Counted from the stretch's first letter, positions 20,015-30,465 are shown. The stretch: 64,000 bases of DNA from an uncultured Paracoccaceae bacterium (GCA_943787985.1 CALSOO010000001.1:344060-408059), one strand, 5' to 3'. The notes: generated from the letters alone by a model not told the origin. Numbers and translations are program-made.

Positions 20015-20320
20015 ATGGCTGCTAAGCTGAAAAAGGGCGACAAGGTCGTCATGCTGGCCGGCAAGGACAAGGGCAAAGAGGGCACAATCTCTTCAATTGA
20101 TCCAAAGGCAAACAAAGCCGTTGTTGAAGGTCTGAACATCGCCATCCGCGCGACACGTCAGTCCCAAGAATCCCAAGGTGGCCGCATTCCAAAGGCCATG
20201 CCAATCGCTTTGAGCAACCTCGCGTTGCTGGATGCAAACGGCAAAGCCACACGCGTTGGCTTCAAAATGGATGGCGACAACAAAGTGCGTTTTGCCAAGA
20301 CAACAGGGGATGTTATCTAA
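20015..20320 (+). CDS. rplX: 50S ribosomal protein L24
   Basis: This intact 101-aa protein has a KOW motif at the N-terminus ([20 protein letters not shown]) and [21 protein letters not shown]24 starts 50S assembly. Its stop shares a base with the rplE start (TAATG). Confidence 0.95.
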   Translation: MAAKLKKGDKVVMLAGKDKGKEGTISSIDPKANKAVVEGLNIAIRATRQSQESQGGRIPKAMPIALSNLALLDANGKATRVGFKMDGDNKVRFAKTTGDVI

Positions 20321-20874
20321 TGGCTGATTATACACCCCGTCTGAAGTCGGTATACATGGACACAATTCGTCCAGCGATGCGCGAAGAGTTCGGCTACAAG
20401 AACGACATGATGATCCCGCGTTTGGATAAAATCGTGTTGAACATTGGTTGTGGTGCTGAAGCGGTTCGCGACAGCAAAAAAGCCAAATCCGCGCAGGAAG
20501 ATCTGACAGCGATTGCAGGCCAAAAGGCTCTGACAACCATTGCCAAGAAATCCATCGCCGGGTTCCGCGTACGTGAAGACATGCCGTTGGGCGCGAAAGT
20601 GACCCTGCGCGGCGAGCGTATGTATGAATTCCTTGATCGTCTGATCACGATTGCAATGCCTCGTGTCCGCGACTTCCGCGGCGTGCCGGGTAAATCTTTT
20701 GATGGTCGTGGCAACTATGCCATGGGTATGAAAGAGCACATCGTGTTCCCGGAAATCGACTTTGATAAAGTTGACGAAACCTGGGGCATGGACATCGTAA
20801 TCGCCACCACGGCGAAAACCGACGCTGAAGCCAAGAGCCTGTTGACTGGTTTCAACATGCCCTTCAACTCATAA
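20320..20874 (+). CDS. rplE: 50S ribosomal protein L5
   Basis: This intact 184-aa protein contains [45 protein letters not shown] and [12 protein letters not shown]5 binds 5S rRNA and contacts the P-site tRNA. It overlaps rplX by one base. Confidence 0.96.
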   Translation: MADYTPRLKSVYMDTIRPAMREEFGYKNDMMIPRLDKIVLNIGCGAEAVRDSKKAKSAQEDLTAIAGQKALTTIAKKSIAGFRVREDMPLGAKVTLRGERMYEFLDRLITIAMPRVRDFRGVPGKSFDGRGNYAMGMKEHIVFPEIDFDKVDETWGMDIVIATTAKTDAEAKSLLTGFNMPFNS

Positions 20875-20894
20875 GCGCGGAAGGATTAGTAGAT

Positions 20895-21200
20895 ATGGCT
20901 AAGAAATCCATGATCGCTCGCGAAGTTAAGCGCGAGAAGCTGGTGAAAAAGTACGCTGCAAAGCGTGCCGAGCTCAAAGCAATCATCAGCGACCAAGAAA
21001 AGCCAATGGAAGAGCGTTTTCGCGCGTCCCTGGCCTTGGCGAAACTGCCACGCAACAGCTCGGCCGTGCGTTTGCACAACCGTTGCCAACTCACCGGTCG
21101 TCCGCACGCGTACTACCGTAAACTCAAAATTTCGCGGATCGCGTTGCGGGACCTTGGCTCAGCTGGCCAAATCCCCGGCATGGTCAAGTCGAGCTGGTAA
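20895..21200 (+). CDS. rpsN: 30S ribosomal protein S14 (long, zinc-free type)
   Basis: This intact 101-aa protein has [25 protein letters not shown] at the C-terminal half. Only one Cys of the C+ type remains, so it is the longer zinc-free form. It ends [10 protein letters not shown] as usual for this family. Confidence 0.95.
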   Translation: MAKKSMIAREVKREKLVKKYAAKRAELKAIISDQEKPMEERFRASLALAKLPRNSSAVRLHNRCQLTGRPHAYYRKLKISRIALRDLGSAGQIPGMVKSSW

Positions 21201-21215
21201 GGAAGGGCATTAGAG

Positions 21216-21608
21216 ATGAACGATCCTATCGCAGATATGCTCACCCGTATCCGTAACTCCCAACTCCGCGGCAAATCCACTGTGATCACACCAGCGTCAA
21301 AGCTGCGTGCATGGGTATTGGACGTGCTGGCGGACGAAGGTTACATTCGCGGCTATGAAGCGACCACAGGCAAAGACGGCCACCCGGCCATCGAAATCAG
21401 CCTGAAGTATTACGAGGGCGAACCTGTAATTCGTGAACTGAAGCGGGTCTCAAAACCCGGTCGTCGCGTTTACATGGGCGTCAATGACATTCCAGTGGTC
21501 CGTCAGGGCCTCGGCGTGTCGATTGTCTCCACCCCAAAAGGTGTGATGTCGGGCGCAAGCGCGCGCGCAGCCAATGTTGGCGGCGAAGTGCTCTGCACCG
21601 TATTCTAA
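21216..21608 (+). CDS. rpsH: 30S ribosomal protein S8
   Basis: This intact 130-aa protein starts [19 protein letters not shown] and ends [23 protein letters not shown]8 is a primary 16S-binding protein and, in E. coli, the translational repressor of the spc operon. Confidence 0.96.
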   Translation: MNDPIADMLTRIRNSQLRGKSTVITPASKLRAWVLDVLADEGYIRGYEATTGKDGHPAIEISLKYYEGEPVIRELKRVSKPGRRVYMGVNDIPVVRQGLGVSIVSTPKGVMSGASARAANVGGEVLCTVF

Positions 21609-21619
21609 GGAGATAATCA

Positions 21620-22153
21620 ATGTCTCGTATTGGTAAAAAACCAGTCGGCCTTCCTGCAGGCGTTACCGCCTCCATGTCTGGCCAAACTATCGAAGTCAAA
21701 GGGCCCAAGGGCACACGTTCGTTCAAGGCAACGGACGATGTGACCATCTCGATCGACGAGAGCTCTGTCACTGTCACACCACGCGGCAAATCCAAGCGTG
21801 CACGCCAGCAGTGGGGCATGAGCCGCACAATGGTTGCAAACCTGGTGACCGGCGTCACCGACGGTTTCAAGAAAGAACTTGAAATCCAGGGTGTTGGGTA
21901 TCGTGCGACAATGAACGGCAACACATTGAAACTGAACCTCGGCCTGTCCCACGACGTTGACTACACTGCCCCCGAAGGCGTGACAGTCACTGCTCCGAAA
22001 CAGACTGTGATCATTGTGGAAGGCATCGACGACCAACTCGTTGGACAAGTCGCTGCGAACATTCGCGCTTGGCGGAAACCGGAGCCCTACAAAGGCAAAG
22101 GCATTCGCTACAAGGGTGAGTTCGTCTTCCGCAAAGAAGGCAAGAAGAAGTAA
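21620..22153 (+). CDS. rplF: 50S ribosomal protein L6
   Basis: This intact 177-aa protein has [15 protein letters not shown], the hallmark [13 protein letters not shown], and the C-terminal [27 protein letters not shown]6 lies near the factor-binding centre. Confidence 0.96.
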   Translation: MSRIGKKPVGLPAGVTASMSGQTIEVKGPKGTRSFKATDDVTISIDESSVTVTPRGKSKRARQQWGMSRTMVANLVTGVTDGFKKELEIQGVGYRATMNGNTLKLNLGLSHDVDYTAPEGVTVTAPKQTVIIVEGIDDQLVGQVAANIRAWRKPEPYKGKGIRYKGEFVFRKEGKKK

Positions 22154-22164
22154 GGAACGCACAG

Positions 22165-22524
22165 ATGGCAAACAGCAAAAGAACACTGTTTCTGAAGCGC
22201 CGTATGCGCGTTCGGAACAAACTCCGCAAAGTGAACGCGGGACGCATGCGTCTTTCGGTTCACCGTTCGAACAAAAACATCTCCGCTCAGGTGATCGACG
22301 ATGTGAACGGCGTGACACTCGCGTCCGCGTCCACATTGGAAAAAGCCTTGGGTGTGGTTGGCAAAAACAACGTCGAAGCAGCGGCCAAAGTGGGCGCGGC
22401 AATTGCCGAGCGTGCTAAGAAAGCCGGCGTTGAAGAAGCATACTTCGATCGCGGTGGTTTCCTCTTCCACGGTAAAGTGAAGGCAGTTGCCGACGCGGCC
22501 CGTGAAGGCGGTCTCAAAATCTAA
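22165..22524 (+). CDS. rplR: 50S ribosomal protein L18
   Basis: This intact 119-aa protein has [32 protein letters not shown] and [25 protein letters not shown]18 brings 5S rRNA to the 50S subunit. A gap of about 100 bases with a hairpin separates it from rpsE. Confidence 0.96.
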   Translation: MANSKRTLFLKRRMRVRNKLRKVNAGRMRLSVHRSNKNISAQVIDDVNGVTLASASTLEKALGVVGKNNVEAAAKVGAAIAERAKKAGVEEAYFDRGGFLFHGKVKAVADAAREGGLKI

Positions 22525-22531
22525 GACTTGA

Positions 22532-22551
22532 GGGCAGCGTTCGCGCTGCCC
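22532..22551 (+). repeat. Hairpin between rplR and rpsE
   Basis: GGGCAGCG-ttcg-CGCTGCCC, an 8-bp stem with a stable TTCG loop, lies eight bases after the rplR stop. There is no T run, so it may act in RNA processing or stability rather than termination. Confidence 0.6.
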
Positions 22552-22626
22552 CGATGATCCGGGAGCATCCGCTCACCAGGTTCGAGATAAACGAGCGCTT
22601 GCTCACTGAAATAAGGAATGTTCTCA

Positions 22627-23205
22627 ATGGCAGAACGTGAAAACCGTCGCGGCCCACGCCGTGATCGTGACGAAACACCGGAATTCGCAGACCGCTTGGT
22701 CGCGATCAACCGCGTCTCCAAAACCGTAAAAGGTGGTAAGCGCTTTGGCTTCGCAGCCCTCGTCGTCGTTGGCGACCAAAAAGGCCGCGTCGGATTTGGC
22801 AAAGGTAAAGCGAAAGAGGTCCCAGAGGCCATCCGCAAAGCCACAGAGCAAGCCAAGCGTCAAATGATCCGCGTGCAATTGCGCGAAGGTCGTACGCTGC
22901 ACCACGACATGGAAGGTCGCCACGGCGCCGGTAAAGTTGTGATGCGCTCCGCACCAGAGGGGACTGGCATCATCGCCGGTGGTCCAATGCGTGCTGTTTT
23001 CGAAATGCTGGGCATCAAGGACGTTGTGTCCAAGTCCATCGGTTCGCAAAACCCGTACAACATGATCCGCGCCACTATGGACGGTCTGAAAAAAGAATCT
23101 TCCCCACGTTCCGTCGCACAGCGTCGCGGCAAGAAAGTGGCTGACATTCTGCCCAAGCGCGACGACGCGCCAGCAGCCGAAGCTGCTGCGACTGAGGAGG
23201 CCTAA
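22627..23205 (+). CDS. rpsE: 30S ribosomal protein S5
   Basis: This intact 192-aa protein starts [25 protein letters not shown], with the S5 domain [30 protein letters not shown] and [28 protein letters not shown]. An ATG at 22618 is in frame but touches the AAGGA, so 22627 is chosen. The C-terminal Ala/Glu tail is common in this group. Confidence 0.95.
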   Translation: MAERENRRGPRRDRDETPEFADRLVAINRVSKTVKGGKRFGFAALVVVGDQKGRVGFGKGKAKEVPEAIRKATEQAKRQMIRVQLREGRTLHHDMEGRHGAGKVVMRSAPEGTGIIAGGPMRAVFEMLGIKDVVSKSIGSQNPYNMIRATMDGLKKESSPRSVAQRRGKKVADILPKRDDAPAAEAAATEEA

Positions 23206-23208
23206 ACC

Positions 23209-23397
23209 ATGGCTAAAACAATCGTCATCAAACAAACGGGTTCCCCGATCCGTCGCCCTGCAAAACAGCGCGCGACATTGATCGGCCTCGGCTTGAACAA
23301 AATGCACAAAACCCGCGAGCTCGAAGACACACCTTCCGTACGCGGCATGGTGCGCTCGATCTCTCACATGGTCGAGATCATCGAAGAAAAAGGGTAA
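23209..23397 (+). CDS. rpmD: 50S ribosomal protein L30
   Basis: This intact 62-aa protein starts [17 protein letters not shown] and has [22 protein letters not shown] with the C-terminal [17 protein letters not shown]. It starts three bases after rpsE. Normally rplO follows directly. Here hairpins, a terminator and a minus-strand gene intervene. Confidence 0.95.
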   Translation: MAKTIVIKQTGSPIRRPAKQRATLIGLGLNKMHKTRELEDTPSVRGMVRSISHMVEIIEEKG

Positions 23398-23405
23398 ACT
23401 CCGGT

Positions 23406-23444
23406 CCGCACCCTCGGGTGCGGCGAACGCTCCGGTGGAGCGTT
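23406..23444 (+). repeat. Two adjacent perfect hairpins after rpmD
   Basis: CCGCACCC-tc-GGGTGCGG (23406-23423) and AACGCTCC-ggt-GGAGCGTT (23426-23444). The pair resembles the double hairpin at 15239-15315 in stem length and three-base loop. No T run follows. Confidence 0.7.
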
Positions 23445-23530
23445 TGAGGGATTTGCGGGCGAAGCTCCGGGATTTCAGTAGTCCCTGACGCAACCCCGAA
23501 AGGTTCACCTTGGTGCGCCACAGTTATTTA

Positions 23531-23563
23531 GAAACGCCTCGTGGAAACACGGGGCGTTTTTTT
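23531..23563 (+). terminator. Terminator closing the rpmC-rpmD block
   Basis: AAACGCC...GGGGCGTTTTTTTG forms a stem of about 8 bp followed by seven T residues. It also lies close to the 3' end of the convergent minus-strand gene. Confidence 0.85.
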
Positions 23564-23578
23564 GTTATGTAGAGTATA

Positions 23579-24343
23579 CTAATTAGCCAAACGCCTTTGG
23601 TATGTTCTAAAGTATAGGTCAACCGCTCCTTGATAACATTCTTGCTGTTCCGGGCCAAACAAGAGTTTTGCAAAATGAAGCTGACCTTGAATCGTGGTTT
23701 CTGTCAACTTTCGTTCAAGCGTTTTTGTTTCCCCTCGCGCATAGTCAAAAATAATTCCAGTGAGTGCAGAAAGGTACGCCCAATGCACAACGTGGCAATA
23801 GTCTTCACTAGAACCGGATGTGCTTCCGCCGAGCCCTCTTCCTTTTGATCGTGCGACTAGTACTTGATGTTCTCGGAGTATCTCAAACAGGTGATCTCTA
23901 AGCCTCTCATCATTCGAATTTTCAATGAGCTCGCGAAAGATTTCAACTGCCTCGGGTGGAAGTGCGAGCGTCGAGATTTCTGAGTCAGTCGCCAACCCTG
24001 TAATCCTGCCCGAAGCCGAAAAAGAATAATTGTAGTTTAGGCCGCGGCGCGCAAGATCCATAAATAGAGAAAGAGCGTTTGGTAAAACAGCACGGGCAGA
24101 TTGAGCTTTTCGCCTTCTGGTATCTTCAACTTGTTCTCGCTGGAAATCCAAATTTTTCAAAACCCCTGCTAATGCAACTGCTGAAGCAAAGAGATACAAA
24201 AGAGAACTGAAGATGAACACTTTCATCCTAATGAAATTTTGAGCGACATCGTTGTCTAGAGCCCACGCTAATACTAATGCGATTGTTGCTCCTAGGAAGA
24301 GACCCAAGGGGAGATTGACTAAGGACTTGAGAAACTTATTCAT
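23579..24343 (-). CDS. Membrane protein of unknown function, 254 aa
   Basis: An intact frame has two N-terminal transmembrane helices (LGLFLGATIALVLAWAL at about residues 13-29, and KVFIFSSLLYLFASAVALAGVL at about 41-62). A basic, coiled region (FQREQVEDTRRRKAQSAR) and a cytoplasmic helical domain with HVVHWAYLSALTGIIFDYARG follow. No family is recognised. It is AT-richer than its ribosomal neighbours and on the opposite strand, so it looks like an acquired passenger between rpmD and rplO. Confidence 0.6.
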   Translation of the reverse strand: MNKFLKSLVNLPLGLFLGATIALVLAWALDNDVAQNFIRMKVFIFSSLLYLFASAVALAGVLKNLDFQREQVEDTRRRKAQSARAVLPNALSLFMDLARRGLNYNYSFSASGRITGLATDSEISTLALPPEAVEIFRELIENSNDERLRDHLFEILREHQVLVARSKGRGLGGSTSGSSEDYCHVVHWAYLSALTGIIFDYARGETKTLERKLTETTIQGQLHFAKLLFGPEQQECYQGAVDLYFRTYQRRLAN

Positions 24344-24868
24344 GCGCTAACCCGTGCCATTTTCTATATCTGTTCGCTTCAACCTAAAGTGAGGCTGGAC
24401 TTTTGCAATCCGATAACCGCCCTTAGTCCCCGACTACGGGCCGCACACGACTACCCCCTGGGGCGGAGTGCGTCTTCGACAGCCCCGGCTATCCCCTTCT
24501 ACGGCCTCAACCTCTCCACTGGAGCTATTGCAAGACGGCCTTTCAGCGTTTGCGCAGCGAGCGCGACACCTGACAGCGTATTGCATGGCAAAGCGCGAGA
24601 CGGCCCGCGGTCATGCGCGGTCCTCTGTGTGAAAAAACGCAAGAAATTTCGCCCGCGTTAACCAGATTCGCCGTGTTCGGGGTAACCTTTCGTTCATCTT
24701 GTAAGAAACAGCTCCCGTTTTGTACAACACAGCAAAATTGCGGTCCGATCCGTGAAAATCACTTCCCAAGTCTTGTGACATTCGCCGCGTTTTTTGTACA
24801 AAACCGCTCCGCAGAAGTTCAAAAGCCATGGTCATTTCCCCCATTAACGCAGCGCACGCATCGCGCGC
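24344..24868. other. Gene-free stretch before rplO
   Basis: About 525 bases between the membrane-protein gene and the rplO promoter hold no reading frame that I can defend and no tRNA. It contains short GC-rich runs and a possible weak inverted repeat near 24420-24440, nothing decisive. Confidence 0.4.
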
Positions 24869-24897
24869 TTGATCCCGCGCCGCGCCTCGTCTATACG
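24869..24897 (+). promoter_or_regulatory. Promoter of rplO
   Basis: TTGATC at 24869-24874 and TATACG at 24892-24897 are 17 bases apart, with the same -10 and GC-rich discriminator (CGCG) as at rpsL. The leader to rplO is about 95 bases. Confidence 0.65.
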
Positions 24898-24991
24898 CGC
24901 GAAGTGGGCACAATTCGTCCGCACAGTATCGTAACGCCGCGTCTACCCGCTCCCGTCGCTGGGGGGTATTTCCGGCAAAAGGAGAAGCGAC

Positions 24992-25462
24992 ATGTTTAAA
25001 CTGAATGAACTCCGTGACAATCCCGGTGCAACCAAGCCACGCAAGCGCGTTGGTCGTGGTCCCGGTTCCGGCACCGGTAAGATGGGTGGCCGTGGTATCA
25101 AGGGTCAGAAATCCCGTTCGGGTGTGGCCATCAACGGGTATGAAGGCGGTCAAATGCCATTGTACCAACGTCTGCCAAAGCGTGGCTTTAACAAGCCGAA
25201 CCGCAAGGCCTATGCCGTTGTAAACCTTGGTCTTATCCAGAAATTCATCGACGCCAAAAAGTTGGATGCCAAAGCCGTCACCGAAGACGCTTTGATCGCG
25301 TCTGGCCTCGTGCGCCGCAAGCTAGACGGTGTTCGTGTTCTGGCCAAAGGCGAATTGACAGCAAAAGCGACAATCACCGTCACTGGCGCGTCCAAATCTG
25401 CCATTGAAGCCGTTGAAAAAGCAGGCGGTTCTTTGACTGTTGCTGCGGCGGCTGCTGAGTAA
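24992..25462 (+). CDS. rplO: 50S ribosomal protein L15
   Basis: This intact 156-aa protein has the Gly/Arg-rich start ([25 protein letters not shown]) and [22 protein letters not shown]15 is a late 50S assembly protein. It forms a single-gene unit here, with its own promoter and a hairpin terminator before secY. Confidence 0.96.
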   Translation: MFKLNELRDNPGATKPRKRVGRGPGSGTGKMGGRGIKGQKSRSGVAINGYEGGQMPLYQRLPKRGFNKPNRKAYAVVNLGLIQKFIDAKKLDAKAVTEDALIASGLVRRKLDGVRVLAKGELTAKATITVTGASKSAIEAVEKAGGSLTVAAAAAE

Positions 25463-25520
25463 GCCTCTTAACGCCCTTGTGGGTGGCGCGCGCGCCGCCT
25501 ACATTAGCTAGAGTTTTCCA

Positions 25521-25558
25521 TTCGCCGCCCACCGGAAAACGGTCAGGGCGGCGTTTTG
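25521..25558 (+). terminator. Hairpin terminator between rplO and secY
   Basis: CGCCGCCC (25523-25530) pairs with GGGCGGCG (25546-25552 region) and is followed by TTTTG. Only about 30 bases separate it from secY, so it may attenuate rather than stop transcription. Confidence 0.65.
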
Positions 25559-25586
25559 CCAAATAAGCCAAAGAAAGAGCCACCTT

Positions 25587-26948
25587 ATGGTATCTGCCGT
25601 CGAGAACATGGCCGCCAACACCAGCTGGTCCGCATTGGGCAAAGCCACGGATTTGCGCAACCGCATCCTGTTCACCTTGGGTCTGTTGATTGTCTATCGC
25701 TTGGGGACCTTTATCCCTGTGCCGGGCATCGACGGCGTTGCACTGCGTGAGTTCATGGAAGGCGCGGGGCAGGGCATCGGCGGCATGATTTCGATGTTCA
25801 CCGGCGGCGCGCTTGGCCGCATGGGCATCTTTGCGTTGGGCATTATGCCCTACATTTCCGCCTCTATTATCGTTCAGCTGATGACCTCCATGGTCCCTTC
25901 CCTTGAGCAACTCAAGAAAGAAGGCGAACAGGGTCGGAAGAAGATCAACCAATACACCCGTTATGGTACTGTTTTGTTGGCGACTTTGCAGGCTTACGGC
26001 CTTGCGGTGTCCCTCGAATCCGGCGGGCTTGTGACCGAGGGCGGATTGTATTTCCGCTTGGCGTGTTTGATCACGCTGGTTGGTGGTACAATGTTCCTGA
26101 TGTGGTTGGGTGAACAGATCACCGCTCGTGGCATCGGCAACGGCATTTCCTTGATCATTTTTGTCGGTATCATCGCTGAAGTTCCGGCCGCTTTGGCCCA
26201 GTTCTTTGCATCAGGCCGCTCTGGCGCCTTGAGCCCTGCGATCATCATTGCTGTGATCCTGATGGTGATCTTGACCATTATGTTCGTCGTCTTTATGGAG
26301 CGGGCGCTGCGAAAGCTGCACATCCAGTACCCGCGTCGCCAAGTGGGTATGAAAGTATATGACGGTGGGTCCAGCCACTTGCCGATCAAGGTAAACCCGG
26401 CCGGTGTTATCCCTGCCATCTTTGCGTCATCCTTGTTGTTGCTGCCTGTGACCATATCCACCTTCTCGGGCAATTCTACGAACCCCGTGATGTCGTGGCT
26501 GCTTGCCAACTTTGGCCCGGGTCAGCCGCTTTACTTGCTGTTCTTTGTCGCGATGATTGTGTTCTTTGCCTACTTTTACACCTTCAACGTTTCCTTCAAA
26601 CCTGACGATGTCGCGGAGAACCTCAAGAACCAGAACGGTTTTGTGCCCGGCATTCGCCCTGGTAAAAAGACGGCCGAGTATCTGGAATACGTCACAAACC
26701 GCATCCTTGTTTTGGGGTCTGCCTATCTCGCTGCTGTATGCTTGTTGCCCGAGATCCTGCGCGGCCAGTTTGCCATTCCATTCTACTTCGGCGGCACCTC
26801 GGTGTTGATCGTTGTTTCCGTGACCATGGACACGATCCAACAGGTCCAAAGCCACCTGCTGGCCCATCAATATGAGGGTTTGATTGAGAAATCGAACCTG
26901 CGGGGCAAAGGTAAGACACGCAAAAAACGGAGCCCTGTGCGTAGATGA
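25587..26948 (+). CDS. secY: Preprotein translocase subunit SecY
   Basis: This intact 453-aa protein has about ten transmembrane helices. The plug region is near [29 protein letters not shown]. The cytosolic loops contain [22 protein letters not shown] and the ribosome/SecA-binding loop [25 protein letters not shown]. It is the core of the SecYEG channel for export and membrane insertion. The C-terminus is a basic tail. The stop overlaps adk by four bases (ATGA), which suggests coupled translation. Confidence 0.96.
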   Translation: MVSAVENMAANTSWSALGKATDLRNRILFTLGLLIVYRLGTFIPVPGIDGVALREFMEGAGQGIGGMISMFTGGALGRMGIFALGIMPYISASIIVQLMTSMVPSLEQLKKEGEQGRKKINQYTRYGTVLLATLQAYGLAVSLESGGLVTEGGLYFRLACLITLVGGTMFLMWLGEQITARGIGNGISLIIFVGIIAEVPAALAQFFASGRSGALSPAIIIAVILMVILTIMFVVFMERALRKLHIQYPRRQVGMKVYDGGSSHLPIKVNPAGVIPAIFASSLLLLPVTISTFSGNSTNPVMSWLLANFGPGQPLYLLFFVAMIVFFAYFYTFNVSFKPDDVAENLKNQNGFVPGIRPGKKTAEYLEYVTNRILVLGSAYLAAVCLLPEILRGQFAIPFYFGGTSVLIVVSVTMDTIQQVQSHLLAHQYEGLIEKSNLRGKGKTRKKRSPVRR

Positions 26949-27592
26949 ATATAATACTGCTTGGGCCTCCCGGGGCCGGAAAAGGGACGCAAGCGCGTCA
27001 TTTGGTCGAAAAACGCAACATGGTGCAATTGAGCACTGGTGATATGTTGCGCGCCGCGAAAGACAGCGGATCCGAGATGGGCAAGATCGTGGCCGATGTT
27101 ATGGCCCGTGGTGCTTTGGTGACGGACGAAATTGTGATCGGATTGATCCGCGAGCAATTGAACACCGTCAAAGCTAAAGGGTTCATTTTTGACGGCTTTC
27201 CCCGCACCTTGGCCCAAGCGGATGCACTGACAGAATTGCTGGCCCATGAAGGCGAAAACCTTGATGCGGTGATCGAGATGGAAGTGGATGACGAAGCGCT
27301 GGTGGACCGGATTACGGCCCGTTCAACGTGCGGCGGTTGCGGCGAAGTTTACAACGACAATACAAAGCCCCAACCGGCTGACGGAAAATGCTCCAACTGC
27401 GGTGAAGAGGGCAAGTTCCAACGCCGCGCGGATGACAATGAGGAAAGCTTGAAGACGCGCCTCATGGAGTATTACAAAAAGACCTCACCGCTCATGGGCT
27501 ATTACTACGCCAAAGATATGCTGACCAAGATCGACGGCCTTGGCGACATAGAAACGGTGCAAGGCGACATCGCCAAAATCCTCGACGTTTAA
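26945..27592 (+). CDS. adk: Adenylate kinase with Cys4 zinc lid
   Basis: This intact 215-aa enzyme interconverts ATP + AMP and 2 ADP. The P-loop is [10 protein letters not shown], the AMP-binding helix is [24 protein letters not shown] follows, and the long-form LID holds [10 protein letters not shown]...[17 protein letters not shown] with four Cys, likely a zinc site. The secY-adk pair is the classic arrangement. Confidence 0.96.
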   Translation: MNIILLGPPGAGKGTQARHLVEKRNMVQLSTGDMLRAAKDSGSEMGKIVADVMARGALVTDEIVIGLIREQLNTVKAKGFIFDGFPRTLAQADALTELLAHEGENLDAVIEMEVDDEALVDRITARSTCGGCGEVYNDNTKPQPADGKCSNCGEEGKFQRRADDNEESLKTRLMEYYKKTSPLMGYYYAKDMLTKIDGLGDIETVQGDIAKILDV

Positions 27593-27604
27593 CGCTCCGG
27601 GCTG

Positions 27605-27631
27605 GCGGCACATTCCCGGTCTATGTGCCGC
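27605..27631 (+). repeat. Hairpin after adk
   Basis: GCGGCACAT (27605-27613) pairs with ATGTGCCGC (27623-27631). There is no T run after it, so its role (weak terminator or 3'-end stabiliser) is open. Confidence 0.5.
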
Positions 27632-27703
27632 GCTCCAAATGCGTTGATCCGACTTTGCGGTGTTGGTCGTGATGCGTTTTGACCTGCGAATTTACCTCGG
27701 CTC

Positions 27704-27732
27704 TTGACGCCAAAACTGAATGCTCATATGCA
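27704..27732 (+). promoter_or_regulatory. Promoter of the rpsM-rpsK-rpoA-rplQ (alpha) block
   Basis: TTGACG at 27704-27709 is followed after 17 bases by TATGCA (or after 16 by CATATG). The leader to rpsM is about 155 bases. The -10 departs from the TATACG seen at other blocks. Confidence 0.55.
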
Positions 27733-27886
27733 CCGCTATCTCTTACGAGAATCATAATGTTTGATGGGTCGTCCCCAACGAACAGAACACCTGATCAGCT
27801 TGGCCCGCATGCACTTTAGTGCTTCGGGCTCATGTTGTGAAAAAAGGGCCCGGAACTACGGGCTCGCAACGAAAAGGAAAGCTCAC

Positions 27887-28256
27887 GTGGCACGTATTGC
27901 CGGCGTAAACATCCCGACTGCAAAGCGGGTTCCAATCGCCCTCACATATATCACCGGTATCGGTAACACCTCAGCTAAGGCAATCTGCGAAGCTGTAGGC
28001 ATTGACGCGGCACGCCGTGTGAATGAGCTGTCCGACGCCGAAGTCCTGAAAATCCGCGAGCACATCGACGAGAACTTACCTGTCGAAGGTGATCTGCGCC
28101 GTGAAACGACAATGAACATCAAGCGCTTGATGGACCTTGGTTGCTACCGTGGCCTGCGTCACCGCCGTAACCTTCCAGTGCGCGGTCAGCGTACACACAC
28201 CAACGCTCGCACACGCAAAGGCCCTGCGAAAGGCCATTGCCGGCAAGAAGAAATAA
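27887..28256 (+). CDS. rpsM: 30S ribosomal protein S13 (one indel near the end)
   Basis: The GTG start at 27887 after GAAAAGGAA gives [25 protein letters not shown], the canonical N-terminus. [27 protein letters not shown] follows. An extra G at about 28231 would replace the expected AIAGKKK tail. Corrected, the gene stops at 28254-28256 with about 122 aa. S13 contacts the P-site tRNA and bridges the subunits. Confidence 0.9.
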
Positions 28257-28271
28257 GGGAGGCTCTGATCA

Positions 28272-28661
28272 ATGGCACGTGATAAAGACGCGCGAAGAAA
28301 GAAGGTCTCCAAGAACATCGCCGCAGGTGTGGCGCATGTGAACTCTTCTTTCAACAACACAAAAATCCTGATCTCTGACGTTCAGGGCAACGCAATCGCT
28401 TGGTCTTCTGCCGGCACGATGGGCTTCAAAGGCTCACGTAAATCTACGCCTTATGCGGCGCAGATGGCTGCTGAAGATGCAGGGCGCAAAGCACAAGAGC
28501 ACGGCGTCAAGACGCTCGAAGTCGAAGTGCAGGGCCCGGGTTCTGGTCGTGAAAGCGCATTGCGCGCTTTGGCGGCTGCAGGTTTCAACATCACATCGAT
28601 CCGTGACGTGACGCCAATGGCCCACAACGGCTGCCGCCCACCAAAGCGTCGCCGCGTCTAA
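28272..28661 (+). CDS. rpsK: 30S ribosomal protein S11
   Basis: This intact 129-aa protein has [65 protein letters not shown] and the basic end PPKRRRV. S11 is on the 30S platform. About 110 bases separate it from rpoA. Confidence 0.96.
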   Translation: MARDKDARRKKVSKNIAAGVAHVNSSFNNTKILISDVQGNAIAWSSAGTMGFKGSRKSTPYAAQMAAEDAGRKAQEHGVKTLEVEVQGPGSGRESALRALAAAGFNITSIRDVTPMAHNGCRPPKRRRV

Positions 28662-28773
28662 GCATTATTTCTACGGTGGGGCTGCGTGTTTTCGCACGGC
28701 CCCAATCCGCATTTTTGAAACCTCGGGCGCTTTTGCCTTTCGGACATGAGGCAGAACAAGAATGGAGGGACGT

Positions 28774-29789
28774 ATGATCCACAAAAATTGGGCTGAATTG
28801 ATCAAGCCACACAGCTTGGACGTAAAGCCGGGCAATGACCCGCGCGTCAGGCGACTGTGGTTGCAGAACCGCTTGAGCGGGGCTTTGGTCTGACGATGGG
28901 CAACGCGCTGCGTCGCGTTTTGATGAGCTCGCTGCAAGGCGCCGCCATCACGTCTGTACAGATCGACAACGTTTTGCACGAGTTCTCCAGCGTTGCTGGT
29001 GTGCGTGAAGACGTCACCGACATCGTTTTGAACCTCAAAGGCGTCGCCATCCGCATGGAAGTCGAAGGGCCAAAGCGTCTTTCATATCAATGCCAAAGGC
29101 CCAGGCGTTGTGACTGCTGGTGACATTTCCGAAGCGCTGGCATCGAAATCCTGAACCGTGACCACGTGATCTGCCACCTCGATGATGGCGCGATGTCTAC
29201 ATGGAACTGACTGTCAACACTGGCAAAGGCTATGTGGCTGCTGACAAGAACAAGCCAGAAGATGCGCCAATCGGTCTGATCCCGATCGATGCGATCTATT
29301 CGCCTGTGAAGAAAGTCGTCTTATGACGTTCAGCCGACCCGCGAAGGTCAGGTTCTGGACTATGACAAGCTGACGATGAAAGTCGAAACAGACGGCTCCA
29401 TCACGCCTGATGACGCGGTGGCTTATGCTGCGCGCATCTTGCAGGATCAGCTGTCTATCTTCGTGAACTTCGACGAGCCTGAGTCAGCGTCCGCGCAGGA
29501 CGAAGATGATGGTCTCGAGTTCAACCCGCTTCTGCTGAAGAAAGTGGACGAGCTGGAACTGTCTGTCGTTCCGCAAACTGCCTGAAGAACGACAACATCG
29601 TTTACATCGGCGATCTGATCCAGAAAACCGAAGCAGAAATGCTGCGCACGCCGAACTTTGGCCGCAAGTCTTTGAACGAGATCAAAGAAGTGCTGTCAGG
29701 CATGGGTCTGCACCTTGGCATGGACGTTGAGGACTGGCCACCGGACAATATCGAAGATCTGGCGAAGAAAGTTCGAAGACGACTTTTAA
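28774..29789 (+). CDS. rpoA: RNA polymerase alpha subunit (many indels)
   Basis: Alpha is the assembly platform of RNA polymerase, and its C-terminal domain binds UP elements and activators. Pieces present are [93 protein letters not shown], and the alpha-[26 protein letters not shown]. The frame changes at about 28840, 29076, 29130, 29192, 29322, 29575 and 29770. The reconstructed length of about 338 aa is normal. The gene is essential, so these are very probably sequence errors. Confidence 0.88.
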
Positions 29790-29919
29790 GAATTCGTAGG
29801 GTGCGCATCTGCCGCACCTTGCTTACGACCTGGGCACACTGCCCCAAGGAGAGTGGCTGACACGCATCGCCAGCCAGACAAAGCAAAACGCCCGTAGAGG
29901 GCACATATTGGAGAAGAAC

Positions 29920-30338
29920 ATGCGTCACGCACGTGGATACCGCCGCCTGAACCGTACACATGAGCACCGCAAGGCGCTCTTGTCGAACATGGCAGGCTCG
30001 CTCATCGAACATGAGCAAATCAAAACAACTTTGCCAAAAGCAAAAGAACTGCGCCGATCATCGAAAAGATGATCACGCTTGGCAAGCGCGGCGATCTGCA
30101 CGCCCGTCGTCAGGCCGCAGCCAAGCTGAAGCAAGACCAGTACGTCGCGAAACTTGTTCGACATCCTTGGCCCACGCTACAAAGACCGTCAAGGCGGCTA
30201 TGTGCGCGTTCTGAAAGCGGGCTTCCGCTACGGTGACATGGCGCCAATGGCGATCATCGAATTCGTTGACCGCGACCGCGACGCCAAAGGCGCAGGCGAC
30301 AAAGCCCGCGTTGCTGCTGAAGAAGCTGCGACGAATAA
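29920..30338 (+). CDS. rplQ: 50S ribosomal protein L17 (indels)
   Basis: [45 protein letters not shown] is followed in another frame by [17 protein letters not shown] and [41 protein letters not shown]. The frame shifts at about 30056, 30150 and 30330; correcting the last gives a stop at 30336-30338. The length of about 139 aa is normal for the family. A terminator follows within 30 bases. Confidence 0.87.
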
Positions 30339-30366
30339 GATTTGCGCAATTGCGAATGAATTTGAG

Positions 30367-30395
30367 AGCCCCTCGCCGATGGCGGGGGCTTTTTG
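30367..30395 (+). terminator. Terminator after rplQ
   Basis: AGCCCCTCGCC / GGCGGGGGCT forms a stem with TTTTTGCTTTT after it. It ends the ribosomal supercluster. Confidence 0.85.
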
Positions 30396-30465
30396 CTTTT
30401 GAGCGTGCGATATCTTGGCTTGCAATCATGGGGCTTGCAAGGCAGCCTGGCTGCGCATATCTGTC

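Noticed and set aside
22624..23508. 294-codon minus-strand frame opposite rpsE/rpmD
   Set aside because: It is fully antisense to two certain ribosomal genes and is low-complexity in shadow-frame style.
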